Shown piece by piece: positions 25,098-32,558 of a stretch of DNA of 64,000 bases; the first letter of the stretch is position 1; each line of letters begins with the position of its first letter. The DNA lies in assembly GCF_900010755.1 (NCBI RefSeq), contig NZ_CZJT01000116.1, forward strand, positions 1 to 64,000, given 5' to 3'. The notes beneath the pieces are model-generated. The model was given only the letters and a program-made list of their open reading frames with translations, had not been told where the DNA came from and did no database searches. The translations under genes and the position numbers were made by a program. The stretch is from Paeniglutamicibacter antarcticus. Its GTDB lineage: Bacteria; Actinomycetota; Actinomycetes; Actinomycetales; Micrococcaceae.

Positions 25098-25640
25098 TCA
25101 GTGAGATTCGTTCAGGGACAATTCGTCAATGATCTTCCGGACGATCTGTTGCGGCGGCGGCCCGATATCCACCCGGAGCGATGGTTCATCGGCTGCGGGT
25201 TCTTCAAGGTCGGCAAATTGGCTTTCCAGCAGGCTTGAGGGCATGAAATGGCCGTGTCGGGCAGCAAGGCGCGCCTTGATCACTTCCTGGGATCCGGCCA
25301 GGTACACAAAGAAGACCCCGGAGCCCCGGCGGTTGAGGATATCCCGGTACGAACGTTTCAAGGCGGAACAGGTGACAACCCCGTCTTTCCCCGCTTCAAG
25401 TTGGGCTTCGATCCAGCCCGCTACCTTCTCCAGCCACGGCCACCTGTCTTCGTCGGTCAGCGGGTGCCCTGCATGCATCTTCTCCACATTGGATTGCGGG
25501 TGCAGGGCATCGCCCTCCTCGAAATCCCATCCGAAGTTGCCGGCCAACAACGCGGCAACAGTGGTTTTCCCGCAACCCGAGACACCCATCAGAACCAATA
25601 CCCGCGGGGTTTTCCCAGTCGCTGTGACCTGAGCATTCAT
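25098..25640 (-). CDS. gntK: Gluconokinase (GntK family)
   Basis: A 180-residue gluconate kinase that makes 6-phosphogluconate for the pentose phosphate or Entner-Doudoroff pathway. The P-loop GVSGCGKTT is at residues 19-27, followed by FEEGDALHPQSNVEKMHAGHPLTDEDRWPW, the gluconate-binding segment; VVTCSALKRSYRDILR-like and HFMPSSLLESQFADLE follow in the usual order. The length is normal for the family. It is the first gene of the gntK-gntP pair. No GntR gene is nearby, and I could not identify an operator. Confidence 0.95.
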   Translation of the reverse strand: MNAQVTATGKTPRVLVLMGVSGCGKTTVAALLAGNFGWDFEEGDALHPQSNVEKMHAGHPLTDEDRWPWLEKVAGWIEAQLEAGKDGVVTCSALKRSYRDILNRRGSGVFFVYLAGSQEVIKARLAARHGHFMPSSLLESQFADLEEPAADEPSLRVDIGPPPQQIVRKIIDELSLNESH

Positions 25641-25913
25641 AAGGCCATCATGGCACCGGAAACAGTGAAAGTCTGTAGTCCCCGGACCCCTGTACGAGGG
25701 GCTGCATCAATGGGCTCGGTGGTATGGGACCGGCGCGCATGTTGGCATGCCCACCTATTGGCACACCACGCCCACGCGAGTAAAGTTTTCGGCGAACGTG
25801 AAACGGCGTGAAGGAGGCGAACCCGATGTACCCACTGTCCATGACGGGAGCTCCTTCCCTTTCACGATCGCGCGACTGAGGTAGCCGTCGCGTAGGAGCA
25901 CCGCACGCATTCC

Positions 25914-26871
25914 ATGAAAGCTGCGACCATGCAAAATTCATTCCACAACGACCTCGGGATTCCAGCTCAAGATGTCCCTGAGAATTCCTCCGGCACGGCC
26001 CTGGTCCTTGGCGGTGGCGGGTCCGCCGGCAATGCCTGGCTGATCGGCGCCATTGCCGGACTGGCCGACGCCGGGTTGGATGTGAACCATGCCGATACGC
26101 TCATCGGGACCTCGGCGGGATCCACCGCAGCGGCTCAGATAAGCGGCGGGTTTGACCCCGCACCACTGCTTGCCCAGATCCTCGTCGATGATCCCGGCCC
26201 GCACACCGGACAGGGCGGATCCAACCGCCCGCCGGCGCCAAGGGGCACCGTGACAAACCAAATGGAGGCAACCGGTGCCATCATCGCCGCCGCCACCAAC
26301 GCCGCAGACATGCGTCACCGGATGGGTGGCATGGGCACTCGAATCGGAGACAGCCTCGGACGATGACGCACAAGCCCACTGGCGCGCCACGGTGGCCGCG
26401 CGATTGCCCGACCAGCGATGGCCACAACGCCGGATGCTACTGACCGCCATCAACGCAGACACCGGCGAATCGGTGGTGTTTGACAGGCACAGCGGAGTCG
26501 AGCTTGCGGATGCCGTCGCAGCCAGCTGCTCCAGCGGGTTCGCCTACCGCATCGGCGGGCATCGGTACATCGACGGCGACTACCGCAGAAACGAAAATGC
26601 GGATCTGGCCGCCGGACACGCACGGGCCCTGGTCCTCTCGCCCTTTGGCGGCAGGTCACGGCATCCGCAGGCCTGGGGCATGGCTCTTGCGACTCAACTC
26701 AATGAGTTGCGCGCGGGCGGCAGCAATGTGGAGACAATCATCCCCGATGCCAACTCCTTGGACGCCTTTGGGGAGAACATGATGGAGCTGTCCAGGCGCC
26801 CTCTGGCCGCCGAAGCCGGATACCACCAAGGCCAAGGCGTTGCCGGGCGACTTGCCGGTTTCTGGCACTGA
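25914..26871 (+). pseudogene. Patatin-like phospholipase, single-base frameshift
   Basis: A patatin-type phospholipase/esterase of about 315 residues. The oxyanion loop GGGGSAGNAWLIG, the nucleophile elbow GTSAGS and the late catalytic Asp in YIDGDYRRNENADLAAG are all present. The frame breaks at 26333-26335, where an extra G in the run GGG turns the expected MALESETASDD into MGTRIGDSLGR and stop. Removing one G restores an open frame to 26871. The alpha-beta hydrolase body reads as intact on both sides, so a sequence error or very recent mutation are both possible. Start ATG 25929 is as likely as 25914. Confidence 0.8.
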
Positions 26872-27192
26872 AGCCCTGCGGGTGACCTCAACCATGCGCA
26901 ACACGACATGTGCTGCTCGGAGTTGCCCGCGCACACGAGTCGGCCAGACAGAACCGACGTGGAACATGATGAGCGGCAGGAGCCCACGGCTCGGGCGTTC
27001 GGCTCTGCACTTTACCTTTGGCCCGCAGGCGGACGTGATGCGCCAGATCTGAACCTACACCCGCGGCCGTTTTCGGACTGATACCCCATGTATCCAAGTC
27101 AGAGTGTCGATTCGGTTTTTTCACGAGAATGGGGCAAGACTGTTATCTTCATGAAAACTTGCTCCCAATCCAAGACCCGGAGGAAACGGTAT
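26872..27192. other. Intergenic region
   Basis: About 320 bases lie between the patatin gene and the methyltransferase gene. Several short open frames exist on both strands, but none has a recognisable domain or good start. The last 30 bases hold the GGAGG ribosome site of the methyltransferase. Confidence 0.4.
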
Positions 27193-27894
27193 ATGTTGCA
27201 GGACACCAATTACGACAACTTCGCCGAAGCATACTCGACCGAAAACGAAACCAGTCTTATCAATGGATTCTACGAACGCCCGGCGATGCTAAACCTCGCC
27301 GGAGATGTCAGTGGTCGTCAAATTCTTGACGCTGGCTGCGGTTCCGGGCCACTGGCCAAGGCGCTCAGTGATCGCGGCGCCACCATGACAGGGTTCGACT
27401 CGAGTGAAGCGATGATCGGCCTGGCCAGAAAGAGGCTCGGCGAGGATACAGAACTGCTCGTGGCTGATCTCGGCCAACCACTTCCGTTCGCAGAGGACAC
27501 CTTCGATGACGTAGTCGCCTCGCTGGTTTTCCACTATTTGGAAGACTGGGTAGGCCCGCTCCAAGAGATTCGACGCGTCCTGCGCCCGGGAGGCAGGCTC
27601 ATCATGTCTGTCAACCATCCAATCATTTACCCCTTCACGACTCCCGGTTCCGATTACTTCAAGCCCACGAGGTACTCGGATGAGCACACGTTCAATGGCC
27701 AACCGGCTACCCTCACGTATTGGCACCGCCCGTTGTACGCCATGAGTAACGCGTTCAGCAAAGCCGGGTTCCAGATCGAGGTCATCAGCGAACCACCGTT
27801 CTCTGCCGATGCACCCGCGGAAATCATCCCACCACATTTCAAAGGCAGGGAATCGTTCTTGAGCTTTATTTTCTTTGTGCTGCGCGCAAAGTAG
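27193..27894 (+). CDS. SAM-dependent methyltransferase (class I)
   Basis: A 233-residue class I methyltransferase. The SAM-binding motif I is ILDAGCGSGPLA (about residues 44-55), followed by the acidic end of beta-2 (GFDSSEAMI) and DDVVASLVFHYLEDW, the region preceding the catalytic cleft. The C-terminal part (WHRPLYAMSNAFSKAGF) resembles small-molecule methyltransferases of the UbiE/BioC kind. The ATG at 27193 has GGAGGAAAC 5-13 bases upstream; longer in-frame starts lie in a weak region. It is a single gene. The substrate is not predictable. Confidence 0.9.
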   Translation: MLQDTNYDNFAEAYSTENETSLINGFYERPAMLNLAGDVSGRQILDAGCGSGPLAKALSDRGATMTGFDSSEAMIGLARKRLGEDTELLVADLGQPLPFAEDTFDDVVASLVFHYLEDWVGPLQEIRRVLRPGGRLIMSVNHPIIYPFTTPGSDYFKPTRYSDEHTFNGQPATLTYWHRPLYAMSNAFSKAGFQIEVISEPPFSADAPAEIIPPHFKGRESFLSFIFFVLRAK

Positions 27895-28073
27895 TGGCAT
27901 CTCCCGCAAGCGTCCGGCGGCAAGCGGCACGATATTCGCCGCTCTGCCGTTTTCATCCCGTTGCTCCCTGGCTATCGATCAGGGCGTAAGGCCGGCCAGC
28001 TGATCACGCTCAAGGAAACGATGCCCCTGTCCCTGCCATCGAGCAGGAGGCACCGTTGACTGCATGCTTGCAC

Positions 28074-28454
28074 TTAACCCTCATGCAGGCACAGTACGTT
28101 GCCGTCCGGATCCTTGAACCAGGCCGCCTTCTCCGATTCCATAACGGCGATATGGTCGACGGTCTTCAGACCCGGCAGGTCGTAGTCCTCGAAAACAACG
28201 CCTTGCTTGCCCAGGTCACTGATCATCCCGGCAAGATCCGCGACTTCGAAACTCGCGGTGGTGTGCACGGAAGGCGTGGCTTCCGCATCCATCAGGAGCT
28301 CCAGGGAACCGGCCCCGGCGAGGGTGAAGACCAGGTTGCCGCTTGCGGCTTCTCCTTGGAAGGGAAGACCAAGGGATTCTTCGTAGAACTTCCGTGAGCG
28401 CTCACCGTCGGTCACGGGAATGATGGTTGTTAGTGGGCTGGCTGAGAGAGACAT
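28074..28454 (-). CDS. VOC family protein
   Basis: A 126-residue VOC protein. The first module, TTIIPVTDGERSRKFYEESL, and the second, FEVADLAGMISDLGKQGVVF, are followed by the typical WFKDPDGNVLCLHEG end. It fits small glyoxalase-like proteins that bind a metal and a hydrophobic substrate. I chose ATG 28454; an ATG 12 bases upstream is equally weak, as no ribosome site is visible for either. It is divergent from the proline-rich microprotein gene, with 131 bases between them. The substrate is unknown. Confidence 0.85.
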   Translation of the reverse strand: MSLSASPLTTIIPVTDGERSRKFYEESLGLPFQGEAASGNLVFTLAGAGSLELLMDAEATPSVHTTASFEVADLAGMISDLGKQGVVFEDYDLPGLKTVDHIAVMESEKAAWFKDPDGNVLCLHEG

Positions 28455-28585
28455 GGGAGGTGCCATTCTCGAGAGGGAGTAGGACGATCCCATTTTACTT
28501 CCATGGTCAGGGGAAAGAGCCTTTCGCAGGCATACACCAAGACCTAAACTGGGTGCGAAACCGTCCACAGGAAGGACAAGACTCC

Positions 28586-28774
28586 ATGAGTATTCCCCAG
28601 CCGCCGGAACGCCCCTACCCACCGGCCGAACCGGGTCGTGTGCCGCCAATCCATCCCGATCCGACGCATGAACCGAATCCCGAACCTCCTCCGGCGCCAC
28701 CGGTTCCGGACCCGAATTCCCCCTATCCACCAGCGGTACCCGATCCGGATGTGCCATATCCGCCTATTCGCTGA
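28586..28774 (+). CDS. Proline-rich microprotein
   Basis: A 62-residue predicted protein made of 28 prolines with repeated short units such as PPEPPYPP-like and PDPxxPYPP, for example PDPNSPYPPAVPDPDVPYPP. There is no hydrophobic segment, so it is probably disordered. ATG 28586 has GGAAGGA about 9 bases upstream. It reads as real because the composition is uniform and the ribosome site is good, but no family was recognised. It might bind a partner through polyproline helices. Confidence 0.6.
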   Translation: MSIPQPPERPYPPAEPGRVPPIHPDPTHEPNPEPPPAPPVPDPNSPYPPAVPDPDVPYPPIR

Positions 28775-28850
28775 GCCCGACCCTGACGGGTCAGGAAACT
28801 TCGTTTGATCTCAGGGCACGCTCCAGTGCCATAGGTTCGACCAGCAAGCG

Positions 28851-28892
28851 AGGGAACCTGCCGGTGATCGGAGGAACGCCAGCGGGTTCCCT
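28851..28892. terminator. Possible stem-loop terminator
   Basis: AGGGAACC (28851-28858) and GGTTCCCT (28885-28892) form an 8-base perfect stem enclosing a 26-base loop that has further pairing potential. It is located after the proline-rich gene on + and before the end of the VOC gene on -. Confidence 0.5.
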
Positions 28893-28935
28893 TACCAATC
28901 AAAGACATGCCAATGGTCGATGACCGGGCGTGGAA

Positions 28936-29343
28936 CTAGTTTGAGCGTTCGTTCACCCGGATCATGTTGCCCGACGGGTCACGGAACGCGCAATCGCGGG
29001 GACCCCACGGTTGTTCGATCGGTTCCTGAAGGACCTCGGCCCCGGTGGCACGGACCCGCTCGAAGAGCCCATCCAGATCTCCGGTGCTGAAGACCGTCAT
29101 CGGCAGCACGCCTTTGGTGAGCAGCTCCTGAATAGCGTTCCCGTCGGCTTCCGAACGGCCGGCATGGGGATCAGAAAGCACGATGCCGAGCCCCGGCTGG
29201 GCATCCGAGCCCAGCGTCACCCAACGGTGCTCACCCGAAGCCACGTCGTTCTCCACTTTCAGGCCCAGACCGTCACGGTAGAACGGGATGGCCTCGTCGA
29301 CGTCGTTGACGGTGATGTGTGAGTAGTTCAATGAAATATCCAT
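28936..29343 (-). CDS. VOC family protein (AraC-associated)
   Basis: A 135-residue VOC protein. The first module is NYSHITVNDVDEAIPFYRDG, the second starts at DLDGLFERVRATGAEVLQEP and ends PWGPRDCAFRDPSGNMIRVN. Metal-ligand candidates are the His of YSHITV and the Glu/His of the other modules. It follows an AraC regulator in the same orientation with a 64-base gap, a frequent pairing in actinobacteria in which the VOC protein is probably controlled by the regulator. The substrate is unknown. Confidence 0.9.
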   Translation of the reverse strand: MDISLNYSHITVNDVDEAIPFYRDGLGLKVENDVASGEHRWVTLGSDAQPGLGIVLSDPHAGRSEADGNAIQELLTKGVLPMTVFSTGDLDGLFERVRATGAEVLQEPIEQPWGPRDCAFRDPSGNMIRVNERSN

Positions 29344-29407
29344 GCTTCAAACATAGAGCCCGGGATGGTGGCGTGCTTCTCGAATCCTGCTCGGTGGCGA
29401 GCGCTGG

Positions 29408-29821
29408 CTAATACCTGGGGGTCTTGGTGCTCTTGGGCTGGGTGACCGACTTGGCTATGCACGCGGGCATGGCTTGTACTGCCAAGTGATCCCGGTTCCG
29501 GTAGACGCTGGGGCTCTCGCCGGTGATCTGGGTGAAACTGCTGCTGAATGACCCAAGCGAGGTACAGCCAACCTCCATGCAAGCATCGGTGACGCTCATT
29601 CCCGCTCGCAGCAACGCCATCGAACGCTCGATGCGTCGGGTCATCAGGTAGGCATAGGGGCTCTGTCCGTAGGCGGCCTTGAACTGCCGTGAGAAATGGG
29701 CCGTAGACATCAGCGCCTTGGCCGCCATGGTGGGCACATCGAGGGGCTTCGCGTATTCGCGGTCGATCATGTCCTTGGCCCGGCGCAGGGCCTTGAGCGA
29801 TTCAAGCTCATACTGCTTCAT
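29408..29821 (-). CDS. AraC family transcriptional regulator (HTH only)
   Basis: A 137-residue protein consisting essentially of an AraC-type DNA-binding domain with two helix-turn-helix motifs: VPTMAAKALMSTAHFSRQFK and VTDACMEVGCTSLGSFSSSF. The sensing domain is absent, so it belongs to the small AraC class. The start at ATG 29821 is chosen because sequence upstream in frame is not protein-like. It is followed by a VOC protein gene, which is probably its target. Confidence 0.88.
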   Translation of the reverse strand: MKQYELESLKALRRAKDMIDREYAKPLDVPTMAAKALMSTAHFSRQFKAAYGQSPYAYLMTRRIERSMALLRAGMSVTDACMEVGCTSLGSFSSSFTQITGESPSVYRNRDHLAVQAMPACIAKSVTQPKSTKTPRY

Positions 29822-29924
29822 GAGAAGAAGATTAGCAGCCCAAGGGAGCACGACCACCGATGCGCTCACCCGGCCCAGTGGACACCGAACCCGCCCTCCC
29901 AACATCTCGGTGTCGGGTGTCGGG

Positions 29925-30163
29925 CTAGTCTGCCTTGCCGGAGAGTGCAACAAGCACACCGGCCACTGCGAAGTACTTGTTGCTCCCTAAATCGCGGATG
30001 GACTTGATTCCCATGCCGGCGAGAATTTCGTAGTGTTTCTCGGTGAGCCCGGCGAGTGACGAGGGCGGCGCAGCGAGGACTTCTTCCAATGGCGCATTTC
30101 CAGGGCTTTATCGAGGGCCTTGCCCAACTTCAACGGAAACAGCCCTTGTTCATTTTCTTTCAT
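29925..30163 (-). pseudogene. Small helix-hairpin-helix-like gene, frameshifted
   Basis: Sequence on the - strand resembles a small conserved protein of about 80 residues. From ATG 30163 it reads MKENEQGLFPLKLGKALDKA, then near 30085-30095 the frame changes and continues as LAGLTEKHYEILAGMGIKSI and RDLGSNKYFAVAGVLVALSG to the stop at 29925-29927. The second piece looks like an HhH-type motif (LTEKHYEIL-x-GIKSIRDLG). A one-base change joins the two. It overlaps the preceding small gene. No family name is assigned with confidence. Confidence 0.5.
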
Positions 30164-30352
30164 CGATACGGAACAACATCACACCTGCCACGACACCTGC
30201 GATGTCCGGGCTAGCGCGCAAGAACTCAGGGCTCGTTTCCCGCCTCCTGTCGGCCGCCCTATCGCAGTGTCAGGACCAAAGAGACCCCTTGCCAGATGAC
30301 CATTTGCAACTACGATCGCGACCGGTAACACGGAGAAAAAAGCGAGATCCAT
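30150..30352 (-). pseudogene. Possible small membrane protein gene, frameshifted
   Basis: From ATG 30352 a hydrophobic N-terminus (MDLAFFSVLPVAIVVANGHL) leads into a frame change near 30258-30290; the other frame continues RETSPEFLRASPDIAGVVAG to a TGA at 30150-30152, which lies inside the start of the next gene. The intended product would be about 66 residues with one membrane segment. The case rests only on the protein-like feel of both pieces and tight gene overlap, so it is weak. Confidence 0.3.
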
Positions 30353-30454
30353 AACAACCTTGTTACAGTATTCCCCCACTGGATCCGGTCCGGATGAGCA
30401 CCCTGTCCGGTCACTGACAGCCAGCTGAGCGGGTCTGCGGGTGCAGTTGCGGGC

Positions 30455-31378
30455 CTACGCGCCGGTACCGACGGTTGCTCGCAGATCCCCGGCTTTCTCT
30501 GACACCGAAGTGGAGGGCTTTCTCTGCCCGGTTCGGGTTGCACCAATACCCGCCACGATGACGAGCGCGATACCTGCAAGGGCCGCGGGCCGCGGCACCT
30601 GGTGCAGGATCAGGAACCCCACCAGCAGGGCGATGGCCGGCTCCAGGCACATCAGGGTGCCAAACGCGGCGGTGGTGAGGCGGCGCAGGGACAGGATCTC
30701 CAAGCTGAACGGGATCACCGGCAAGAGAAGTGCCAGCCCAAATCCGATCAGCAGCATGTTCAGGTCGATCTGCCCAATCACCGAGGGGCCAACAACCAGT
30801 GTCGCAGCAATAGCCGCGACGGGCATCGAGATGGCGAGCGCACCGATGCCCTCCACCGCGTCCCCGGCGCACTGGGTCAGCAGCATATAGGCCGCCCAAC
30901 AGGCCGCGCAGCCCAGGGCAAAGAGCACGCCGACGGGGTCCGCGGCCCCGTTCCAAGGTTCCGTCAGCCCCAGCACTCCAACCCCGGCGACCACGGCCCA
31001 CCATCTGCCGGCACCGCGTCCCTGGAACACGGCAACCGACAGCGGGCCGAGGAATTCAAGGGCGCTGGCCGTGCCCAGCGGCAGGGTTTGGATGGCCATC
31101 ATGAAGCCCATCGTCATCCCGGCGGTGGCAAGGCCCAACAATGTGCAGATCCCCAGGGTGGCTCGGCTGAAGCGCTGTCTCCAGGGCCGGGCGATGGCCA
31201 CGATGATGACCGCTGCCCAGGCCAGGCGCAACCAGCCCACGCCCTCGGGTCCGATCTTGCCGGCCAGCGTGGCCGAGGCCGCGAGGCCCAGCTGCACGCA
31301 ACCCATGGCGGCGAAGGCCATCAGGGAGCCGATCCCGGCGGAATTGGTGGTTGGCGTTGGGGAGATGAACGAGCTCAT
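30455..31378 (-). CDS. EamA/RhtA-type transporter (DMT superfamily)
   Basis: A 307-residue inner-membrane transporter with ten predicted helices in two EamA repeats. Family features are the N-terminal GIGSLMAFAAMGCVQLGLAA, the LRLAWAAVIIVAIARPW turn, ALEFLGPLSVAV, and the C-terminal LTTAAFGTLMCLEPAIALLVGFLILHQ. These proteins export amino acids and related metabolites, as does E. coli RhtA. I chose the ATG at 31378; an upstream in-frame extension overlaps the promoter region. It is divergent from a LysR regulator with 85 bases between, a typical regulator/exporter arrangement. Confidence 0.88.
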   Translation of the reverse strand: MSSFISPTPTTNSAGIGSLMAFAAMGCVQLGLAASATLAGKIGPEGVGWLRLAWAAVIIVAIARPWRQRFSRATLGICTLLGLATAGMTMGFMMAIQTLPLGTASALEFLGPLSVAVFQGRGAGRWWAVVAGVGVLGLTEPWNGAADPVGVLFALGCAACWAAYMLLTQCAGDAVEGIGALAISMPVAAIAATLVVGPSVIGQIDLNMLLIGFGLALLLPVIPFSLEILSLRRLTTAAFGTLMCLEPAIALLVGFLILHQVPRPAALAGIALVIVAGIGATRTGQRKPSTSVSEKAGDLRATVGTGA

Positions 31379-31463
31379 GATCACCAAGTAAATGCCACCG
31401 GTTTTATCCATGTCCACGCGATAATCATCAACATAACGTTCAGTGATCCTGCACAATGGATGG

Positions 31464-32363
31464 ATGGATACCCGGCGTCTGCACTATCTCCACGAATTGG
31501 CACAGCTGGGTTCAATGCGCGCGGTGGCAGATGTGCTGGGAACCACAACATCCACCGTCTCCCAGCAGATCGCGGCACTATCCAAGGAGAGTGGAACCGC
31601 ACTTTTGGAACCCGCCGGGCGCGGGGTCAGGTTGACCGCGGCGGGACGCCGCCTGGCCGAACACGCAGGGCACATCCTCGCAGCAGTCGATGCTGCCCGA
31701 CTGGATCTCGATCCCAGCGCGGAGCCATCGGGCACGTTGCGGGTAGGCGGGTTCTCCACCGCGATCCGCAAAACCCTGATGCCGATCATCCTGGAACTGG
31801 CAGTCCGCCACCCGGCCGTGAAGATCATGGTCTTTGAACACGAGCCCGCCGAAACGTTGAGCTTGCTGGCACTCGATGACCTCGATCTGGCACTGACCTA
31901 TGACTACAACTTGGCACCTGACCCGGCGGGCGTGGGCATCGAGACATTTGAGATGTGGAGCACCCTTTGGGGGTTGGGCGTTCCGAGTGACGCCGCAGCG
32001 CGCATCACGGGAACCGGCGGCATCCCCGATGCGGCCACCGTCTTCGATTACTTCAAGGACGTGGACTGGATCGGCAATTCCCGTAATATCGCCGATGAAA
32101 CCGTGCTGCGACTGATCTCCTCGATGGCGGGTTTCCAGCCGGCAATGCGCCACCAGTCAGACAGCCCGGACCTGGTCGAGGACCTGATTCTCGCAGGCCT
32201 CGGTGTTGGGCTGCTGCCCGCGAACCGCCCGCATCGGCCGGGCGTCAGCATCCTGCCCCTGCACAATCCCGACCTGCGCGCCCACGCCCGGATTCGCACC
32301 GGTCGCGGCGCCTGGCCGGCACTGGCATTGGTCCTTGAACGCATGCGGCAGGGCCGCGAATAA
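31464..32363 (+). CDS. LysR family transcriptional regulator
   Basis: A 299-residue LysR-type regulator. The N-terminal winged helix-turn-helix reads RRLHYLHELAQLGSMRAVAD followed by TTSTVSQQIAALSKESGTAL; the periplasmic-binding-like effector domain begins about residue 85 (GTLRVGGFSTAIRKTLMP). It is transcribed divergently from the EamA exporter and most likely controls it. Several effector-domain segments (ILAGLGVGLLPANRP) are typical of the family. The start ATG at 31464 gives MDTRRLHYL; an in-frame ATG at 31443 lacks a better ribosome site. Confidence 0.9.
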   Translation: MDTRRLHYLHELAQLGSMRAVADVLGTTTSTVSQQIAALSKESGTALLEPAGRGVRLTAAGRRLAEHAGHILAAVDAARLDLDPSAEPSGTLRVGGFSTAIRKTLMPIILELAVRHPAVKIMVFEHEPAETLSLLALDDLDLALTYDYNLAPDPAGVGIETFEMWSTLWGLGVPSDAAARITGTGGIPDAATVFDYFKDVDWIGNSRNIADETVLRLISSMAGFQPAMRHQSDSPDLVEDLILAGLGVGLLPANRPHRPGVSILPLHNPDLRAHARIRTGRGAWPALALVLERMRQGRE

Positions 32364-32558
32364 GTCATCTTCATCCGGGAACCCGGCCTTGGACGGCATC
32401 GATACCGGGGATGGGACTCCGGGTACTCGATCGGGACTTTTACCAACGAAAGACCTGCACATCTGGTGGCCGGTGAGCACGTCGGTTCGATCCGTTGATT
32501 CTTCGGTCCGGTCCGCCGCTTCACGGCGTGCGGACCGGGCCGATGATGGTGAGCGCAG

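Noticed and set aside
28834..28860. GGTTCGA-containing stretch suggesting a tRNA T-arm
   Set aside because: No acceptor, D- or anticodon stems can be drawn around it; it is part of a terminator-like stem-loop.
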